From the NCBI GenBank assembly GCA_902776305.1, contig CACYPS010000003.1:62001-126000 (forward strand): DNA of 64,000 nt, given 5' to 3'. Made by a program: the position numbers and the translations under genes. The notes under the pieces were generated by a model. The model saw only the letters and a program-made list of their open reading frames with translations. It searched no databases and was not told the DNA's origin. Positions 1-8,704 of the stretch are shown here, piece after piece. Within the stretch, counting starts at the first letter, position 1; every line of letters begins with the position of its first letter. Origin of the DNA: an uncultured Lachnospiraceae bacterium. Lineage in GTDB: Bacteria; Bacillota; Clostridia; Lachnospirales; Lachnospiraceae.

Positions 1-25
1 CCCCGGAAACATTGATTTTCCGAGG
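1..25 (-). terminator. Probable rplM-rpsI terminator stem, cut by window edge
   Basis: On the minus strand, 25 bases after the rpsI stop, CCTCGGAAA pairs with TTTCCGGGG across a short AT-rich loop. The expected T-run would lie outside the window, so the terminator role is inferred from the stem and its position alone. Confidence 0.5.
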
Positions 26-50
26 TTTTTTGCATGTTCGTTGGTCTCGA

Positions 51-443
51 TCAGCGCTTGCTGAACTGCGGAGCGCGACGTGCTCCTTTGAGACCGTATT
101 TCTTTCTCTCCTTCATACGCGGATCACGTGTGAGGTATCCTGCCTTCTTGAGTGTCGGGCGGAAATCTGCATCCATTTTGCAGAGTGCACGTGCAAGTCC
201 GTGACGGATTGCACCGGCCTGACCTGTATATCCGCCGCCGTGTACGGTAACGATCACATCATACTTGCCAACGCCATCGATTGCTACGAGCGGCTGACGA
301 ACAACGACCTTCAGTGTCTCCATACCGAAGAAGTCGTCGATATCGCGCTTGTTAATTGTAATCTTGCCATTGCCCGGTGTAAGATAAACTCTAGCTACAG
401 AGCTCTTTCTTCTACCTGTACCATAAAACTTTTCGCTTGCCAA
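51..443 (-). CDS. rpsI: 30S ribosomal protein S9
   Basis: Small-subunit ribosomal protein S9, whose basic C-terminal tail reaches the P-site tRNA. The 130-residue product has the family hallmarks: the N-terminal [14 protein letters not shown] segment, the central VVRQPL and [19 protein letters not shown] region, and the C-terminal [18 protein letters not shown] tail ending in SKR. Translation starts at a TTG codon (complement of 441-443) placed 8 bases after GGAGG. It follows rplM by 15 bases in the standard L13-S9 operon, so it should share the promoter at 1143-1171. Nothing is unusual apart from the TTG start. Confidence 0.98.
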   Translation of the reverse strand: MASEKFYGTGRRKSSVARVYLTPGNGKITINKRDIDDFFGMETLKVVVRQPLVAIDGVGKYDVIVTVHGGGYTGQAGAIRHGLARALCKMDADFRPTLKKAGYLTRDPRMKERKKYGLKGARRAPQFSKR

Positions 444-458
444 CGTCTTACCCTCCTA

Positions 459-893
459 TCAGAATTTAAGGTCAAGGACTTCCGGTTTCTGAGCTGCCTG
501 CTCATGTTCCGGACCTGCATAGACATGAAGTTTCGAATACATCTGCTTGCCAAGAGCGCCCTTCGGGAGCATGCCGCGAACTGCGTGCTCGACAACTCTC
601 TCCGGATGCTTCTCAAGCATCTCACGAAGAGTAGCAGTCTTTACGCCGCCCACATACTCTGAATGACGGAAGTAGATCTTCTGATCCATCTTCTTGCCTG
701 TGACTTTGATCTTAGCAGCGTTGACAATGATTACATAATCGCCTGTATCAACATGCGGTGTGAAAATCGGCTTCTTTTTGCCTCTGAGAATGGTGGCGAC
801 TTCTGAAGCCAGATGGCCGAGCGTAACGCCTTCAGCGTCAATCACATACCATTTACGCTCAACTTCATTCGCCTTCGCCATAAATGTGCTCAT
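459..893 (-). CDS. rplM: 50S ribosomal protein L13
   Basis: Large-subunit assembly protein L13. The 144-residue product shows [20 protein letters not shown] near the N terminus, the [22 protein letters not shown] core and the [26 protein letters not shown] block, all typical of bacterial L13 (usual length about 142-148). The ATG at 893 lies 7 bases after AGGAGGAAATATCC. It is the first gene of the rplM-rpsI operon and has its own consensus promoter and a roughly 240-base leader. In many Bacillota this pair follows truA; here truA is about 5.3 kb away, with other genes inserted between. Confidence 0.98.
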   Translation of the reverse strand: MSTFMAKANEVERKWYVIDAEGVTLGHLASEVATILRGKKKPIFTPHVDTGDYVIIVNAAKIKVTGKKMDQKIYFRHSEYVGGVKTATLREMLEKHPERVVEHAVRGMLPKGALGKQMYSKLHVYAGPEHEQAAQKPEVLDLKF

Positions 894-1142
894 GGATATT
901 TCCTCCTGATGAAATTGTCAAAATGAATATATACATGGCAGCCTGTCATTCCGGGGCATGGCATGAACTCTGCCTCATCCGTTTTTCCTCCGCAGGAAAT
1001 TCGAATGCCTGCAGGCCGATGCGCTTCCGATTACCTTCTCTTCCACGCTCTTCCTGCTTATATCTTTGATATCCCGATTTGCGAGCTCGGGACTTTTCAT
1101 AAGACATAAAAATAACGTGCGGCCGGGAATGCCGCACGCACT
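894..1142 (-). promoter_or_regulatory. rplM 5' leader with terminal hairpin
   Basis: The transcript predicted from the promoter at 1143-1171 would begin near 1136. It would open directly with the hairpin CGTGCGGC/GCCGCACG (1131-1138 with 1116-1123), followed by TTATTTTTATG. The hairpin is too close to the start to be a normal terminator. It is more plausibly a 5' protecting structure or part of an autoregulatory ribosomal-protein leader. L13 leaders are known in Bacillota; I did not verify a match to that family. The rest of the leader holds no ORF that I support. Confidence 0.5.
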
Positions 1143-1171
1143 ATTATAAAGAAATCAGAATTTGATGTCAA
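1143..1171 (-). promoter_or_regulatory. Sigma-A promoter of rplM-rpsI
   Basis: On the minus strand TTGACA (1166-1171) and TATAAT (1143-1148) are separated by exactly 17 bases. Both boxes match the vegetative consensus perfectly, as expected for a ribosomal protein operon. Confidence 0.9.
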
Positions 1172-1196
1172 GTGCCGTTTTTAAAAAATGTAGTTG

Positions 1197-1475
1197 TGAC
1201 GCAGCTATTGTTACCATTCAGTTGCCTCGTTAATTAGTCAGCAGTCCTAAGGCAACGGTATACTATTCAATCGGTAAACATTCGCAGTCCTGCCGAGAAA
1301 CAAAAACCATTGCACTCTGTGTGACCAAGTGTATGCATTAGCGACACGCGGGAACACAGAGTGCAGTTATGGTTTTTCGTTTCGCAAGGCAGGGACAAGA
1401 GTTTACCGATGAATATGTATACCGGTGCCGTAGGTTATGCACTTTCTGAGACTCAGCTGAATAGTAACCAGGTAT
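1197..1475. repeat. Long imperfect inverted repeat (about 280 bp hairpin)
   Basis: Three nested paired segments can be read by eye. TTGTTACCATTCAG near 1203 pairs with CTGAATAGTAACCA near 1457. GGCAACGGTATAC near 1250 pairs with GTATACCGGTGCC near 1418. AATCGGTAAAC near 1269 pairs with GTTTACCGAT near 1403. The inner part, AAAAACCATTGCACTCTGTG (from 1301) with CACAGAGTGC...ATGGTTTTT (to 1378), is almost perfect. The apical motif GACCA-GTGTATGC is shared with the hairpin at 59758-59825. It lies between the gene ending at 1587 and the rplM promoter. No transposase is present, so a MITE-like element or a structured RNA are both open. Confidence 0.75.
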
Positions 1476-1478
1476 TTT

Positions 1479-1576
1479 TTATTCTTCATCGCGCAATACT
1501 CGTGACTTCAGTCGTGAGATACGCGCGCAAAGTGAAATCTGGCTTCATCGTGAGTACAATCTCGCGATGAAGATTG
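1479..1576. repeat. 98-bp palindrome-ended repeat, copy 1
   Basis: The element begins TTATTCTTCATCGCG and ends CGCGATGAAGATT, so its ends form an inverted repeat. It is nearly identical over its length to 21975-22072, and its last 18 bases (GTACAATCTCGCGATGAA) recur at 22218-22235. It lies just downstream of the small gene ending at 1587. Together with the large hairpin to its left it fills the 300 bp before the rplM promoter. Confidence 0.85.
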
Positions 1577-1586
1577 AAACACGGTC

Positions 1587-1814
1587 TCAGTATATCGTCC
1601 TGACATCCTCCTCCCTTAGCCCGTAAGTCTTCAGGAACTTCTGAAAAACAGAGTAATCGTTGACCACACTCACCTCGTGCAGCGCACCGCCCTTCCTGTC
1701 CCGGAAGCCCGCCACTTTCTCGCCGGTACATATGCTCGCCCGTATCACCGGCTCGTGCAGTGCCGGGTCATACGGGAACTTTATCTCTTCCGCTTTTTTC
1801 TTTCTTCCAAACAT
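1587..1814 (-). CDS. Conserved small protein of unknown function
   Basis: A 75-residue acidic/basic soluble protein with no membrane segment. It starts MFGRKKKAEEIKFPYD and contains EPVIRASICTGEKVAGF, with a single Cys. I believe similar short proteins occur in other Clostridia but I do not know a function. The start chosen is the ATG at 1814, because AGGAG then sits 8 bases upstream; the in-frame ATG at 1820 would be only 3 bases from it. It follows the flavodiiron gene by 24 bases and is probably co-transcribed, which suggests but does not show a redox link. Confidence 0.7.
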   Translation of the reverse strand: MFGRKKKAEEIKFPYDPALHEPVIRASICTGEKVAGFRDRKGGALHEVSVVNDYSVFQKFLKTYGLREEDVRTIY

Positions 1815-1838
1815 ATGCATTTTCTCCTGTCACTCAGA

Positions 1839-4355
1839 TCACAGCTTCAGCACCTCATTGAACTTCGCATGATCTTTGACCTTAGTTGTCAGCTCTGCAA
1901 GTCTCGTCGTATCTCCGATGAGGATGACGCCTACCAGACGGTTATTTTCAAATGTATACTTTTCGTACTGCTTCTTCCTGTCATCCTTGATCTCAACCGT
2001 GCGATAGACCTTATTCGGATTGGATCCGTTATCACCGATCGCAAACAGGGATGTTCCCATACCGTTGAAATTCAGTGCTCCGTCAACGGTCTCATATGTG
2101 AGATCGCCTCCGGCTGCATTTGCACCGGCTGTCTTGCCCTGCTCAACGGACTGGCTCCAAAGTGCATAATTGATTCCGTTGAACTCCGCGCAGTCACCGG
2201 CAGCGTAGATATCCGGGATATTGGTTTCCATCTTCTCGTTGACCAGGATGGAACGGTTGATTTCGATACCGGCTGCCTTTGCGATATCAAGATTGCCGCG
2301 AACGCCTGTGGAGACGATGACGAGCTCCGCAGGGATTGCCGTTCCGTCCGCAAGAAGAACGCCGTCCTCATTGATTTCGGAGGTGCTGGCAGCTGTAAAT
2401 ACCCTGACGCCCGCTGCCTCGATAATCTTCTTGAGCGTATCGGATGCGGCAGGATTCAGCTGTCTCGACATAAGAGCAGGTGCTCCCTCGATGACCGTAA
2501 CGTCGAGCTTCGCGCGCTTTAAGGACCAGGCGGCCTCAAGACCAAGCACACCGCCTCCGATGACAGCGGCTGTCCGGATGTTCGGAAGCATCGCCTTGAC
2601 CTTGGCTGCATCCTCAATCGTGCGGATCGCCACGACCTTGGCGAGCTCATGTCCCTTGATCGGCGGAACAAAGCAGTGAGCTCCCATGGCATAGATCAGC
2701 TTGTCATATACAAGGCTGAAGCCTTCACAGGCGACCGTCTTTTCGGCCGGATCAATGGAAAGCACCTTCGTGCCGGTGACAATAGAGACGCCGTTCTCAT
2801 CATACCAGGACTGCTGCTCGACAGCCATCTGATTCTCGCTGAAGTCTGAGAGCATTGCCTTGGTAAGCATCGGACGATTGTAAGGAAGATGCTCTTCCTC
2901 GGTGATAATGGTCACGCCGCCCGTTTTGTCTCTCTCCCGTATCGCTCTTGCCGCCTCCAGGGCTGCAACGCCGCCTCCGAGAATAAGATATTTGTTGGAT
3001 GTGTTGTTCAGCTCGATCTCACCCGGTTCCTCTGCCTCGACGAAGTTCTCCTTGCCGACGCCGCAGACCGGACATACATCGATCGAGGAGTCGAATATAG
3101 CGCCGCAGACAAGACATTTGACCAGAGTTCTCGCACCCTTTGCCTTCGGTTTCGCTTCCTTCTTGAGAAGCACGCAGCCGAAGTTATAGCCGAAGTCATA
3201 AGCGTCTGTCAGCTGATTTTCACTCGGTTTGAAACGTACGCGGAAGCCATCCAGAACTTTCAGTCTGACCTGTTTCAACCTCTCAATGATGTGCGGAACT
3301 CCCTCGCCGGACCAGCCGTAGCTTCCGAATGCACTTGCAAGTCTGCCCTTGAATACCGGCGGATACATACCCAGCGTCAGGTTGTAGACAGGTTCCAGAG
3401 CCTCGCCGAGGATAGTCGGCGTACCGAAAAGGTAGCCGTCTGCCGCCGCCATGTCCGCGGCAAGATTGGTCTTATCATCGAAAATAAGATCATAACGGTG
3501 AACTTCCGCGCCTGCATCTTCTACACCTTTTGCGATCTCCTCAGAGAGCTGCTTCGTATATCCATAAGCGCTGACATAGGGCATAACGACAAGTTTTTTA
3601 GCCTTCTTTGCAGGGGCCTTGCACCACTCATTGTACCAACCGAAGATCTGGTCGAAATGGGAATCAAGGACCGGACCGTGTCCGCAGCAGATCGTCTCTA
3701 TGTCGAGATTCTCAATGCGTTTCAGAGCCGTGTTCATGTATGGATATGCAAATGGTCCGATGATACAGTCAAAGTAATACTTCGTCGCTTCCGCATAGCC
3801 CTCCTCATCCGTAACGGTCGAGCGAAGGACTCCCTCAGCCGCATAGTGTGAACCGAAAGAGTCGCATGTGAACAGCGTCTTTATCTCCGGACAGTATGTG
3901 TACATTGTATCCGGCCAGTGCAGGTTCGGAAGAACCATGAACTCAAGGGTCTTGTCGCCAAGGCTCAGGGTATCGCCCTCTTTTACAGCGATGCTGTTGA
4001 AATCGGTATTGATGATGTGTTTCAGGAACTGCAGTGCCGTACCTGTCGCGACGATCGTCATCGAGGGATTGACTTCCAACAACTTTTCGATGGATCCGGC
4101 GTGATCCGGCTCTGTGTGATCCATGATCAGATAGTCGATATTCTTCACAGATTCGACCGATTCAATATACTCCTTCATATCTCCGAAGAAGGAAAGCTTT
4201 GAGGTCTCAAAAAGAGCATTCTTCTCACTGCCTTCGAGAAGATATGAGTTGTAGGATGTGCCGTACTTTGTTTCCATGATGATGTCGAATACACGAAGGT
4301 CGGGATCCAGTACGCCTGTCCAGTACAAATCCTTCTTGATTTTTAAAGCCTGCAT
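1839..4355 (-). CDS. Flavodiiron protein-rubredoxin-NADH:rubredoxin oxidoreductase fusion (class F type)
   Basis: A cytoplasmic O2 and/or NO reductase that carries its own electron-transfer chain. Domain order over 838 residues: metallo-beta-lactamase-like diiron domain (about 1-250) with the H80-x-E82-x-D84-H85 ligand motif; flavodoxin domain (about 255-400); a short-spaced rubredoxin with CLVCG and CPVCG pairs (about 410-440); and an FAD/NAD(P)H pyridine nucleotide-disulfide oxidoreductase domain (about 448-838) with the YLILGGGVAALEAA and AAVIGGGVLGLEAAWSL nucleotide-binding motifs and the DIYAAGDCAE motif. This order matches class F flavodiiron proteins of anaerobic Bacillota, in which NADH reduces the rubredoxin and then the FMN and diiron sites. 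It likely protects against oxygen. ATG at 4355 follows AAGGAGGTTATT. A GCCGAA/TTCGGC hairpin lies just upstream of the ribosome site. Confidence 0.93.
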   Translation of the reverse strand: MQALKIKKDLYWTGVLDPDLRVFDIIMETKYGTSYNSYLLEGSEKNALFETSKLSFFGDMKEYIESVESVKNIDYLIMDHTEPDHAGSIEKLLEVNPSMTIVATGTALQFLKHIINTDFNSIAVKEGDTLSLGDKTLEFMVLPNLHWPDTMYTYCPEIKTLFTCDSFGSHYAAEGVLRSTVTDEEGYAEATKYYFDCIIGPFAYPYMNTALKRIENLDIETICCGHGPVLDSHFDQIFGWYNEWCKAPAKKAKKLVVMPYVSAYGYTKQLSEEIAKGVEDAGAEVHRYDLIFDDKTNLAADMAAADGYLFGTPTILGEALEPVYNLTLGMYPPVFKGRLASAFGSYGWSGEGVPHIIERLKQVRLKVLDGFRVRFKPSENQLTDAYDFGYNFGCVLLKKEAKPKAKGARTLVKCLVCGAIFDSSIDVCPVCGVGKENFVEAEEPGEIELNNTSNKYLILGGGVAALEAARAIRERDKTGGVTIITEEEHLPYNRPMLTKAMLSDFSENQMAVEQQSWYDENGVSIVTGTKVLSIDPAEKTVACEGFSLVYDKLIYAMGAHCFVPPIKGHELAKVVAIRTIEDAAKVKAMLPNIRTAAVIGGGVLGLEAAWSLKRAKLDVTVIEGAPALMSRQLNPAASDTLKKIIEAAGVRVFTAASTSEINEDGVLLADGTAIPAELVIVSTGVRGNLDIAKAAGIEINRSILVNEKMETNIPDIYAAGDCAEFNGINYALWSQSVEQGKTAGANAAGGDLTYETVDGALNFNGMGTSLFAIGDNGSNPNKVYRTVEIKDDRKKQYEKYTFENNRLVGVILIGDTTRLAELTTKVKDHAKFNEVLKL

Positions 4356-4654
4356 AATAACCTCCTTTGCTATTTGCCGAACTGCTCTTTCGGCACTTAT
4401 GATTTATATAATAGCAAAAACGGAGATGGATTGATATTATTTTTTGAAAATTTAGCGTCTTACCGGCAAATTATTATTCTTCATCGTGACTACAATCAGA
4501 AAAAGCCGCATACGTTCCTCTACGGAAACGCATGCGGCGTTAATGCTGTTATCCGGTGGGAAATACACGTACTCATATTCCCACATATTAACAATGATAT
4601 CGACTGCAGCTCAGATACTAAACGGAAACCTTGAGTGAGTATGCTTTCTATAAC
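4356..4654. other. Intergenic region: flavodiiron 5' region, repeat remnant and symporter terminator
   Basis: Holds the upstream region of the flavodiiron gene, an AT-rich stretch in which several TATAAT-like boxes occur but no pairing with a -35 is convincing. A 24-base remnant (about 4472-4495) resembles the end of the 98-bp palindrome-ended repeat (TTATTCTTCATCGTGA then CTACAATC). The terminator at 4499-4538 is listed separately. I see no coding sequence. Confidence 0.6.
4499..4538 (-). terminator. Intrinsic terminator after the NSS symporter
   Basis: On the minus strand GCCGCATGCGTTTCC pairs with GGAACGTATGCGGC and is followed by TTTTTCTG. It lies 115 bases downstream of the symporter stop at 4655. 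Confidence 0.85.
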
Positions 4655-6010
4655 TCAGGCAAGCAGACCCTGTATCAGGATCACCAGCGTCAAAATCGGA
4701 AGAACATACATGAAGTACGGCTTCAGCCACTTCTTCATCTTATACCCGCCGCCGTAGTTGCACTCGCGCAGATACTTGTCAAATCCCCATCCCCACTTAG
4801 ATGTGCAGAACAGGACATAAATCATCGCGCCGATCGGGAGCAGCAGGTTACTAACGATAAAGTCCTCGCTGTCCAGCACATCGCGGCCGCCGATCAGATG
4901 CAGGTTGCTCCAGATATTGTAGCCGAATACGCAGGGCAGACTGCCGATCAGCAGGATGAACAGATTGATTAAAGATGACTGCTTGCGGCTCCAGCCGAAG
5001 TTGTCGATACCGGCTGCGATCAGGTTCTCGAATACCGCGATAACGGTCGAGAAGCTTGCAAATGTCATGAACAGGAAGAACAGCGTTCCCCATATCCTTC
5101 CGCCTGCCATATGGATAAATACCTGCGGCAGCGTGATGAAAATGAGTGCCGGTCCCGCAGTTGTCTCGACGCCATATGAGAAACATGCCGGGAAAATGAT
5201 AAGACCGGAAACGATCGCGACAAATGTATCGAGTACACAAATACGGATCGCTTCGCCGCCAAGTGTAAATTCTCGTGTCATGTAACTGCCGAAGATCTCC
5301 ATCGATGCTATACCGAGCGACAGCGTGAAGAACGCCTGATTCATCGCCGCGGTAATGACATTTCCGAGACCGACATCCGCTGCACGGCTGAAATCCGGGA
5401 GCAGGTAGAATTTAATACCTTCCGCAGCGCCGGACAAACTCAGTGAGTGAATGGCAAGAACCAGAATGAGGACCATAAGGGCCAGCATCATGAACTTGGA
5501 AATCTTCTCAAGACCATCCTGAATGCCGATACTGCAGACAAATACGCCTGCTACAACCATGATGCACATAAAAAGTGCCATTTCCTTTGTATTGCCGAGC
5601 ATGTTTCCGAACACATCGCCGACACTTTCAGAAGCCATTCCGTCAAATGTGCCCGTAAGGAACTTTACGAAGTAATCGAACATCCAGCCGGATACGGTCG
5701 TGTAGTACATCATGAGCAGATAGCATCCGATGATGCAGAACCAGCCGTGAATATGCCACTTGCTTCCCTCCGGTTCCAGTGCCTTATAGCCCTTGACGGC
5801 ACTCTGACGACTTGCGCGTCCGACAGCCAGCTCCATCGTGAGGACCGGAACGCCCATAATGACCAGGAAGATCAGATAAAAGAGGACGAACACTCCTCCG
5901 CCGTTCTGACCCGTAATGAACGGGAACTTCCACACATTACCGATACCGATCGCACATCCGGCGGACACCAGCAGGAATCCGAGACGCGATTTAAAATTCT
6001 CTCTTTCCAT
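4655..6010 (-). CDS. Sodium:neurotransmitter symporter (NSS/SNF) family transporter
   Basis: A cytoplasmic-membrane, Na+-coupled importer with the LeuT fold; the substrate is probably an amino acid but cannot be read from sequence. The 451-residue product opens with the family signature for TM1, GFLLVSAGCAIGIGNVWKFPFITGQNGGG split over residues 11-39, and shows 11-12 hydrophobic segments up to the C terminus. The start is placed at the ATG at 6010 after GGAGGGAGATT; an upstream in-frame codon at 6046 lacks a ribosome site. It is monocistronic, with its own terminator. It belongs to the block that separates truA from rplM. Confidence 0.92.
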   Translation of the reverse strand: MERENFKSRLGFLLVSAGCAIGIGNVWKFPFITGQNGGGVFVLFYLIFLVIMGVPVLTMELAVGRASRQSAVKGYKALEPEGSKWHIHGWFCIIGCYLLMMYYTTVSGWMFDYFVKFLTGTFDGMASESVGDVFGNMLGNTKEMALFMCIMVVAGVFVCSIGIQDGLEKISKFMMLALMVLILVLAIHSLSLSGAAEGIKFYLLPDFSRAADVGLGNVITAAMNQAFFTLSLGIASMEIFGSYMTREFTLGGEAIRICVLDTFVAIVSGLIIFPACFSYGVETTAGPALIFITLPQVFIHMAGGRIWGTLFFLFMTFASFSTVIAVFENLIAAGIDNFGWSRKQSSLINLFILLIGSLPCVFGYNIWSNLHLIGGRDVLDSEDFIVSNLLLPIGAMIYVLFCTSKWGWGFDKYLRECNYGGGYKMKKWLKPYFMYVLPILTLVILIQGLLA

Positions 6011-6212
6011 AATCTCCCTCCTCCGGCCGCAGTACATTTTCACCACTCATACTTCTGCAGAACACTATCGTTTTCTATAATGTGCATCACAATAAAGAGA
6101 TATTTATCGCTTTCCATGTGTTCTCTCATAATAAAACGATATGACGTCCCGCATCTGCACTGCGACACTTTAATCTTATAAAATAACAAAGACTATTCTA
6201 TGCACATAAGCC

Positions 6213-6974
6213 TCACTTTTCAAGTGTAAATTTCTTATAGTCAGGGTACTCGATCCGAACCAGCACCAGCCCCTTCGAGATAGCCGTCGGTCCCGCTGCC
6301 TTGCGGTTCTTTGCATCCAGAACAGTCTGCATATGGCCGGGGTCATACTTTCCGGCACCTATTTCAAGCAGTGTCCCGGTAATGATCCTGACCATATTGT
6401 AGAGGAACCCGTTACCCGTGATCGTGAACGTGACCCTGTCGCCGTTCCGCTCCACACGGGCATCGTAGATTTCCCGTACCGTAGTCTTTGAGGAATACCC
6501 TGCTGCCGCGAAAGATGCAAAATCGTGTTCTCCTATCAGCATCTGTGCCGCCTCATGCATGGCTTTCTCATTGAGATCATAATAAAAGTGCATCTCCGTG
6601 TTGCGGCTGAGAGGATCCGGAAATTTGCGGTTCAGCACATGGTACTGATACGTCTTGATCGTCCTCTGAAATCTCGGATGAAAATCATCCGCCACCTGCG
6701 AGGAATCAAGGATCCGTATATCCTGCGGCAGCCTTGCGTTGAGTGCAAATGCAATCCTCGAAGGCTCAATTCTCGATTCCACATCGAATACAGCGACATT
6801 TCCCTCGGCGTGGACTCCGGTGTCCGTGCGGCTTGCACCGAGCGTCCGGATCTTCTGTCCGAAGAGATCTTCGATCGCTTTCTCAAGAACATCCTGAACG
6901 GCGATACCGTTCACCTGGCTCTGGTAGCCGTTGTAATTCGTGCCGTCATAGGCGACGATTAGTTTTACTCTCAT
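6213..6974 (-). CDS. truA: tRNA pseudouridine(38-40) synthase TruA
   Basis: Converts uridines 38-40 of the anticodon stem-loop to pseudouridine. The 253-residue protein has the VAYDGTNYNGYQ N terminus, the catalytic-aspartate motif GASRTDTGVHAEGNVAVF (Asp in RTDTG), and FLYNMVRIITGTLLEIGAG near the C terminus, all diagnostic of TruA. It lies 7 bases downstream of ecfT, the common arrangement in Bacillota, so it should be translated from the ecfA1-ecfA2-ecfT transcript. Confidence 0.97.
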   Translation of the reverse strand: MRVKLIVAYDGTNYNGYQSQVNGIAVQDVLEKAIEDLFGQKIRTLGASRTDTGVHAEGNVAVFDVESRIEPSRIAFALNARLPQDIRILDSSQVADDFHPRFQRTIKTYQYHVLNRKFPDPLSRNTEMHFYYDLNEKAMHEAAQMLIGEHDFASFAAAGYSSKTTVREIYDARVERNGDRVTFTITGNGFLYNMVRIITGTLLEIGAGKYDPGHMQTVLDAKNRKAAGPTAISKGLVLVRIEYPDYKKFTLEK

Positions 6975-6981
6975 GTTCTTA

Positions 6982-7785
6982 TCAAAGCCTCGTAATCCGG
7001 AAGAATATACACCCTGCCAAAAATCCGATTATTAAAATATAGGCAACGATATCCCGTCCTGAGTATTTCAGAGGCTTCATCTGTGTCCTGCCCTCTCCGC
7101 CGTGGTAACACCTTGCCTCCATAGCCATAGCCAGGTCGTTTGCCCTGCGGAATGCGGAGACGAACAGCGGAACAAGCAGAGGTATCATATTCATGATCCT
7201 CTTCACGATGCCGCCGCTCTCAAAATCAGCGCCTCTGGCTATCTGGGCCTTCATGATCTTATCCGTCTCCTCCATAAGGATAGGTATGAATCGCAGCGCG
7301 ATCGACATCATCATGGCGATCTCGTGGACCGGAGCATGCACAACTTTCAGCGGCGAAAACAGCGATTCCATCGCGTCTGTCAGCTGATTTGGCGTGGTCG
7401 TAAGAGTCATAATGGAGGACCCTATGACCAGATAAGCAAGACGTACGCCCATACGGACAGCCTGGATCACGCCTTCCCGGGTTATCTTAAAAATCCACTT
7501 CTGGAAGATAACTTCACCGGGCGTCAGGAACATATTGAAAATCATGGTTATGCACAGAATGATCAGGATTGCCCTAAGACCCTTCAGCATAAAGCGGAAC
7601 GGCACTTTCGACAGCGCTATGAGCGTTACCAGAACAGCCGTAACGAACGCGTAGCCGGCAAATCCCCTGACCAGGAACACCGATACGATAAAGATTACGG
7701 TTCCTAAAAATTTGACTCTGGGGTCCAGTTTATGGAGGATTGAATCCGCCGGATAATACTGGCCGATCGTAACATCTTTAAACAA
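6982..7785 (-). CDS. ecfT: ECF transporter transmembrane protein EcfT
   Basis: Membrane scaffold of energy-coupling factor importers; it joins the two ATPases to exchangeable vitamin-binding S components. The 267 residues show SILHKLDPRVKFLGT at the N terminus, five or six membrane segments and the Ala-Arg-Gly coupling motif (AQIARGADF and AMAMEARCYHGGEGRTQ). The start overlaps the end of ecfA2 by 8 bases. No S component lies in the window, so substrate genes must be elsewhere in the genome. Confidence 0.96.
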   Translation of the reverse strand: MFKDVTIGQYYPADSILHKLDPRVKFLGTVIFIVSVFLVRGFAGYAFVTAVLVTLIALSKVPFRFMLKGLRAILIILCITMIFNMFLTPGEVIFQKWIFKITREGVIQAVRMGVRLAYLVIGSSIMTLTTTPNQLTDAMESLFSPLKVVHAPVHEIAMMMSIALRFIPILMEETDKIMKAQIARGADFESGGIVKRIMNMIPLLVPLFVSAFRRANDLAMAMEARCYHGGEGRTQMKPLKYSGRDIVAYILIIGFLAGCIFFRITRL

Positions 7786-8704
7786 AGGTTTCTCCCTTCC
7801 GTAACTGCCCTTTTTCCAGCAGTGCTTTCAGAATGCTTTCTTTCGCCTCGGTAATCGTGGTGGCTGTCGTATCGACGTCCATTCCCCTCTCAGCCAGCTC
7901 ATTAACGATGTAGGTGGTCTGTGGAGCGGCGAGACCCATTTTCTCAAGTTCTCTGTAATGCGAAAAAACCTCTTTCGGGGTTCCGTCGTCGGCAATTTTC
8001 CCGTCGTTCACGACGATGATGCGGTCCGCGTAATTGGCCACGTCTTCCATGCTGTGGGAGACGAGCAGAATCGTAATGCCTCTCTCGTCATGAAGCTTTT
8101 TGATCTGGTCGAGAATATCATCCCTGCCCTGAGGATCAAGTCCCGCTGTCGGCTCATCGAGGATGAGGACCTTCGGATTCATCGCAAGGACGCCCGCGAT
8201 GGCTACGCGTCTCTTCTGTCCGCCGGATAATTCAAAAGGCGACACCTTCCAGAATTTCTCAGCAACGCCTGTCTGACGAAGCGCTTCCTCGGCTCTCCGG
8301 CGGATCTCGGTCTCGTCGAGTCCCTGATTTTTCGGACCGAATGAGACATCCGATATTACATCTGTCTCGAACAGCTGATTCTCCGGATACTGGAATACCA
8401 GTCCGACATGCGTGCGAAGACTGCGAAGGTCGTACCTGTTCTTTTTCGATACTTTCTTCTTGCCCTGCTCGGCCGGATCCGTGCTGCCCCAGATATCCTG
8501 CCCCTCATAGAAGACCTGCCCTTCTGTCGGCTGCATGAGGCCGTTCAGGTGCTGGATCAGGGTAGACTTACCGCTGCCGGTATGACCGATAACTCCGATG
8601 AACTGGCCTTCATCAATGCTGAGATTAATATTATCGAGAGCTTTGACGGAGTAGGTCGTTCCCCGGCTGTAAGTGAAGGATACATTTTTAAGTTCCAGAA
8701 TCAT
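7778..8704 (-). CDS. ecfA2: ECF transporter ATP-binding protein (EcfA2 type)
   Basis: One of two ABC ATPases of the energy-coupling factor module. The 308-residue product contains Walker [18 protein letters not shown], the ABC signature [17 protein letters not shown], Walker [14 protein letters not shown] and the H-loop [10 protein letters not shown]. The N-terminal [23 protein letters not shown] and long C-terminal tail fit the EcfA2 type. The ATG overlaps the stop of ecfA1 (ATGA), indicating translational coupling. Confidence 0.95.
   Translation of the reverse strand: MILELKNVSFTYSRGTTYSVKALDNINLSIDEGQFIGVIGHTGSGKSTLIQHLNGLMQPTEGQVFYEGQDIWGSTDPAEQGKKKVSKKNRYDLRSLRTHVGLVFQYPENQLFETDVISDVSFGPKNQGLDETEIRRRAEEALRQTGVAEKFWKVSPFELSGGQKRRVAIAGVLAMNPKVLILDEPTAGLDPQGRDDILDQIKKLHDERGITILLVSHSMEDVANYADRIIVVNDGKIADDGTPKEVFSHYRELEKMGLAAPQTTYIVNELAERGMDVDTTATTITEAKESILKALLEKGQLRKGETFV

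Noticed and set aside
12..662. 216-codon plus-strand frame opposite rpsI and rplM
   Set aside because: It is antisense to two well-conserved ribosomal protein genes and has no homology features of its own.
1295..1412. c-di-GMP riboswitch
   Set aside because: AACCATTGCACTC and TTACCGAT occur in the same order as in a c-di-GMP-I aptamer, but the GGGCAAACC-type core is absent, the distance is far too long, and the bases are explained by the inverted-repeat arms.
1361..1570. Plus-strand 69-codon frame
   Set aside because: It lies within the large hairpin and the 98-bp repeat and has no ribosome site; its bases are explained by the repeats.
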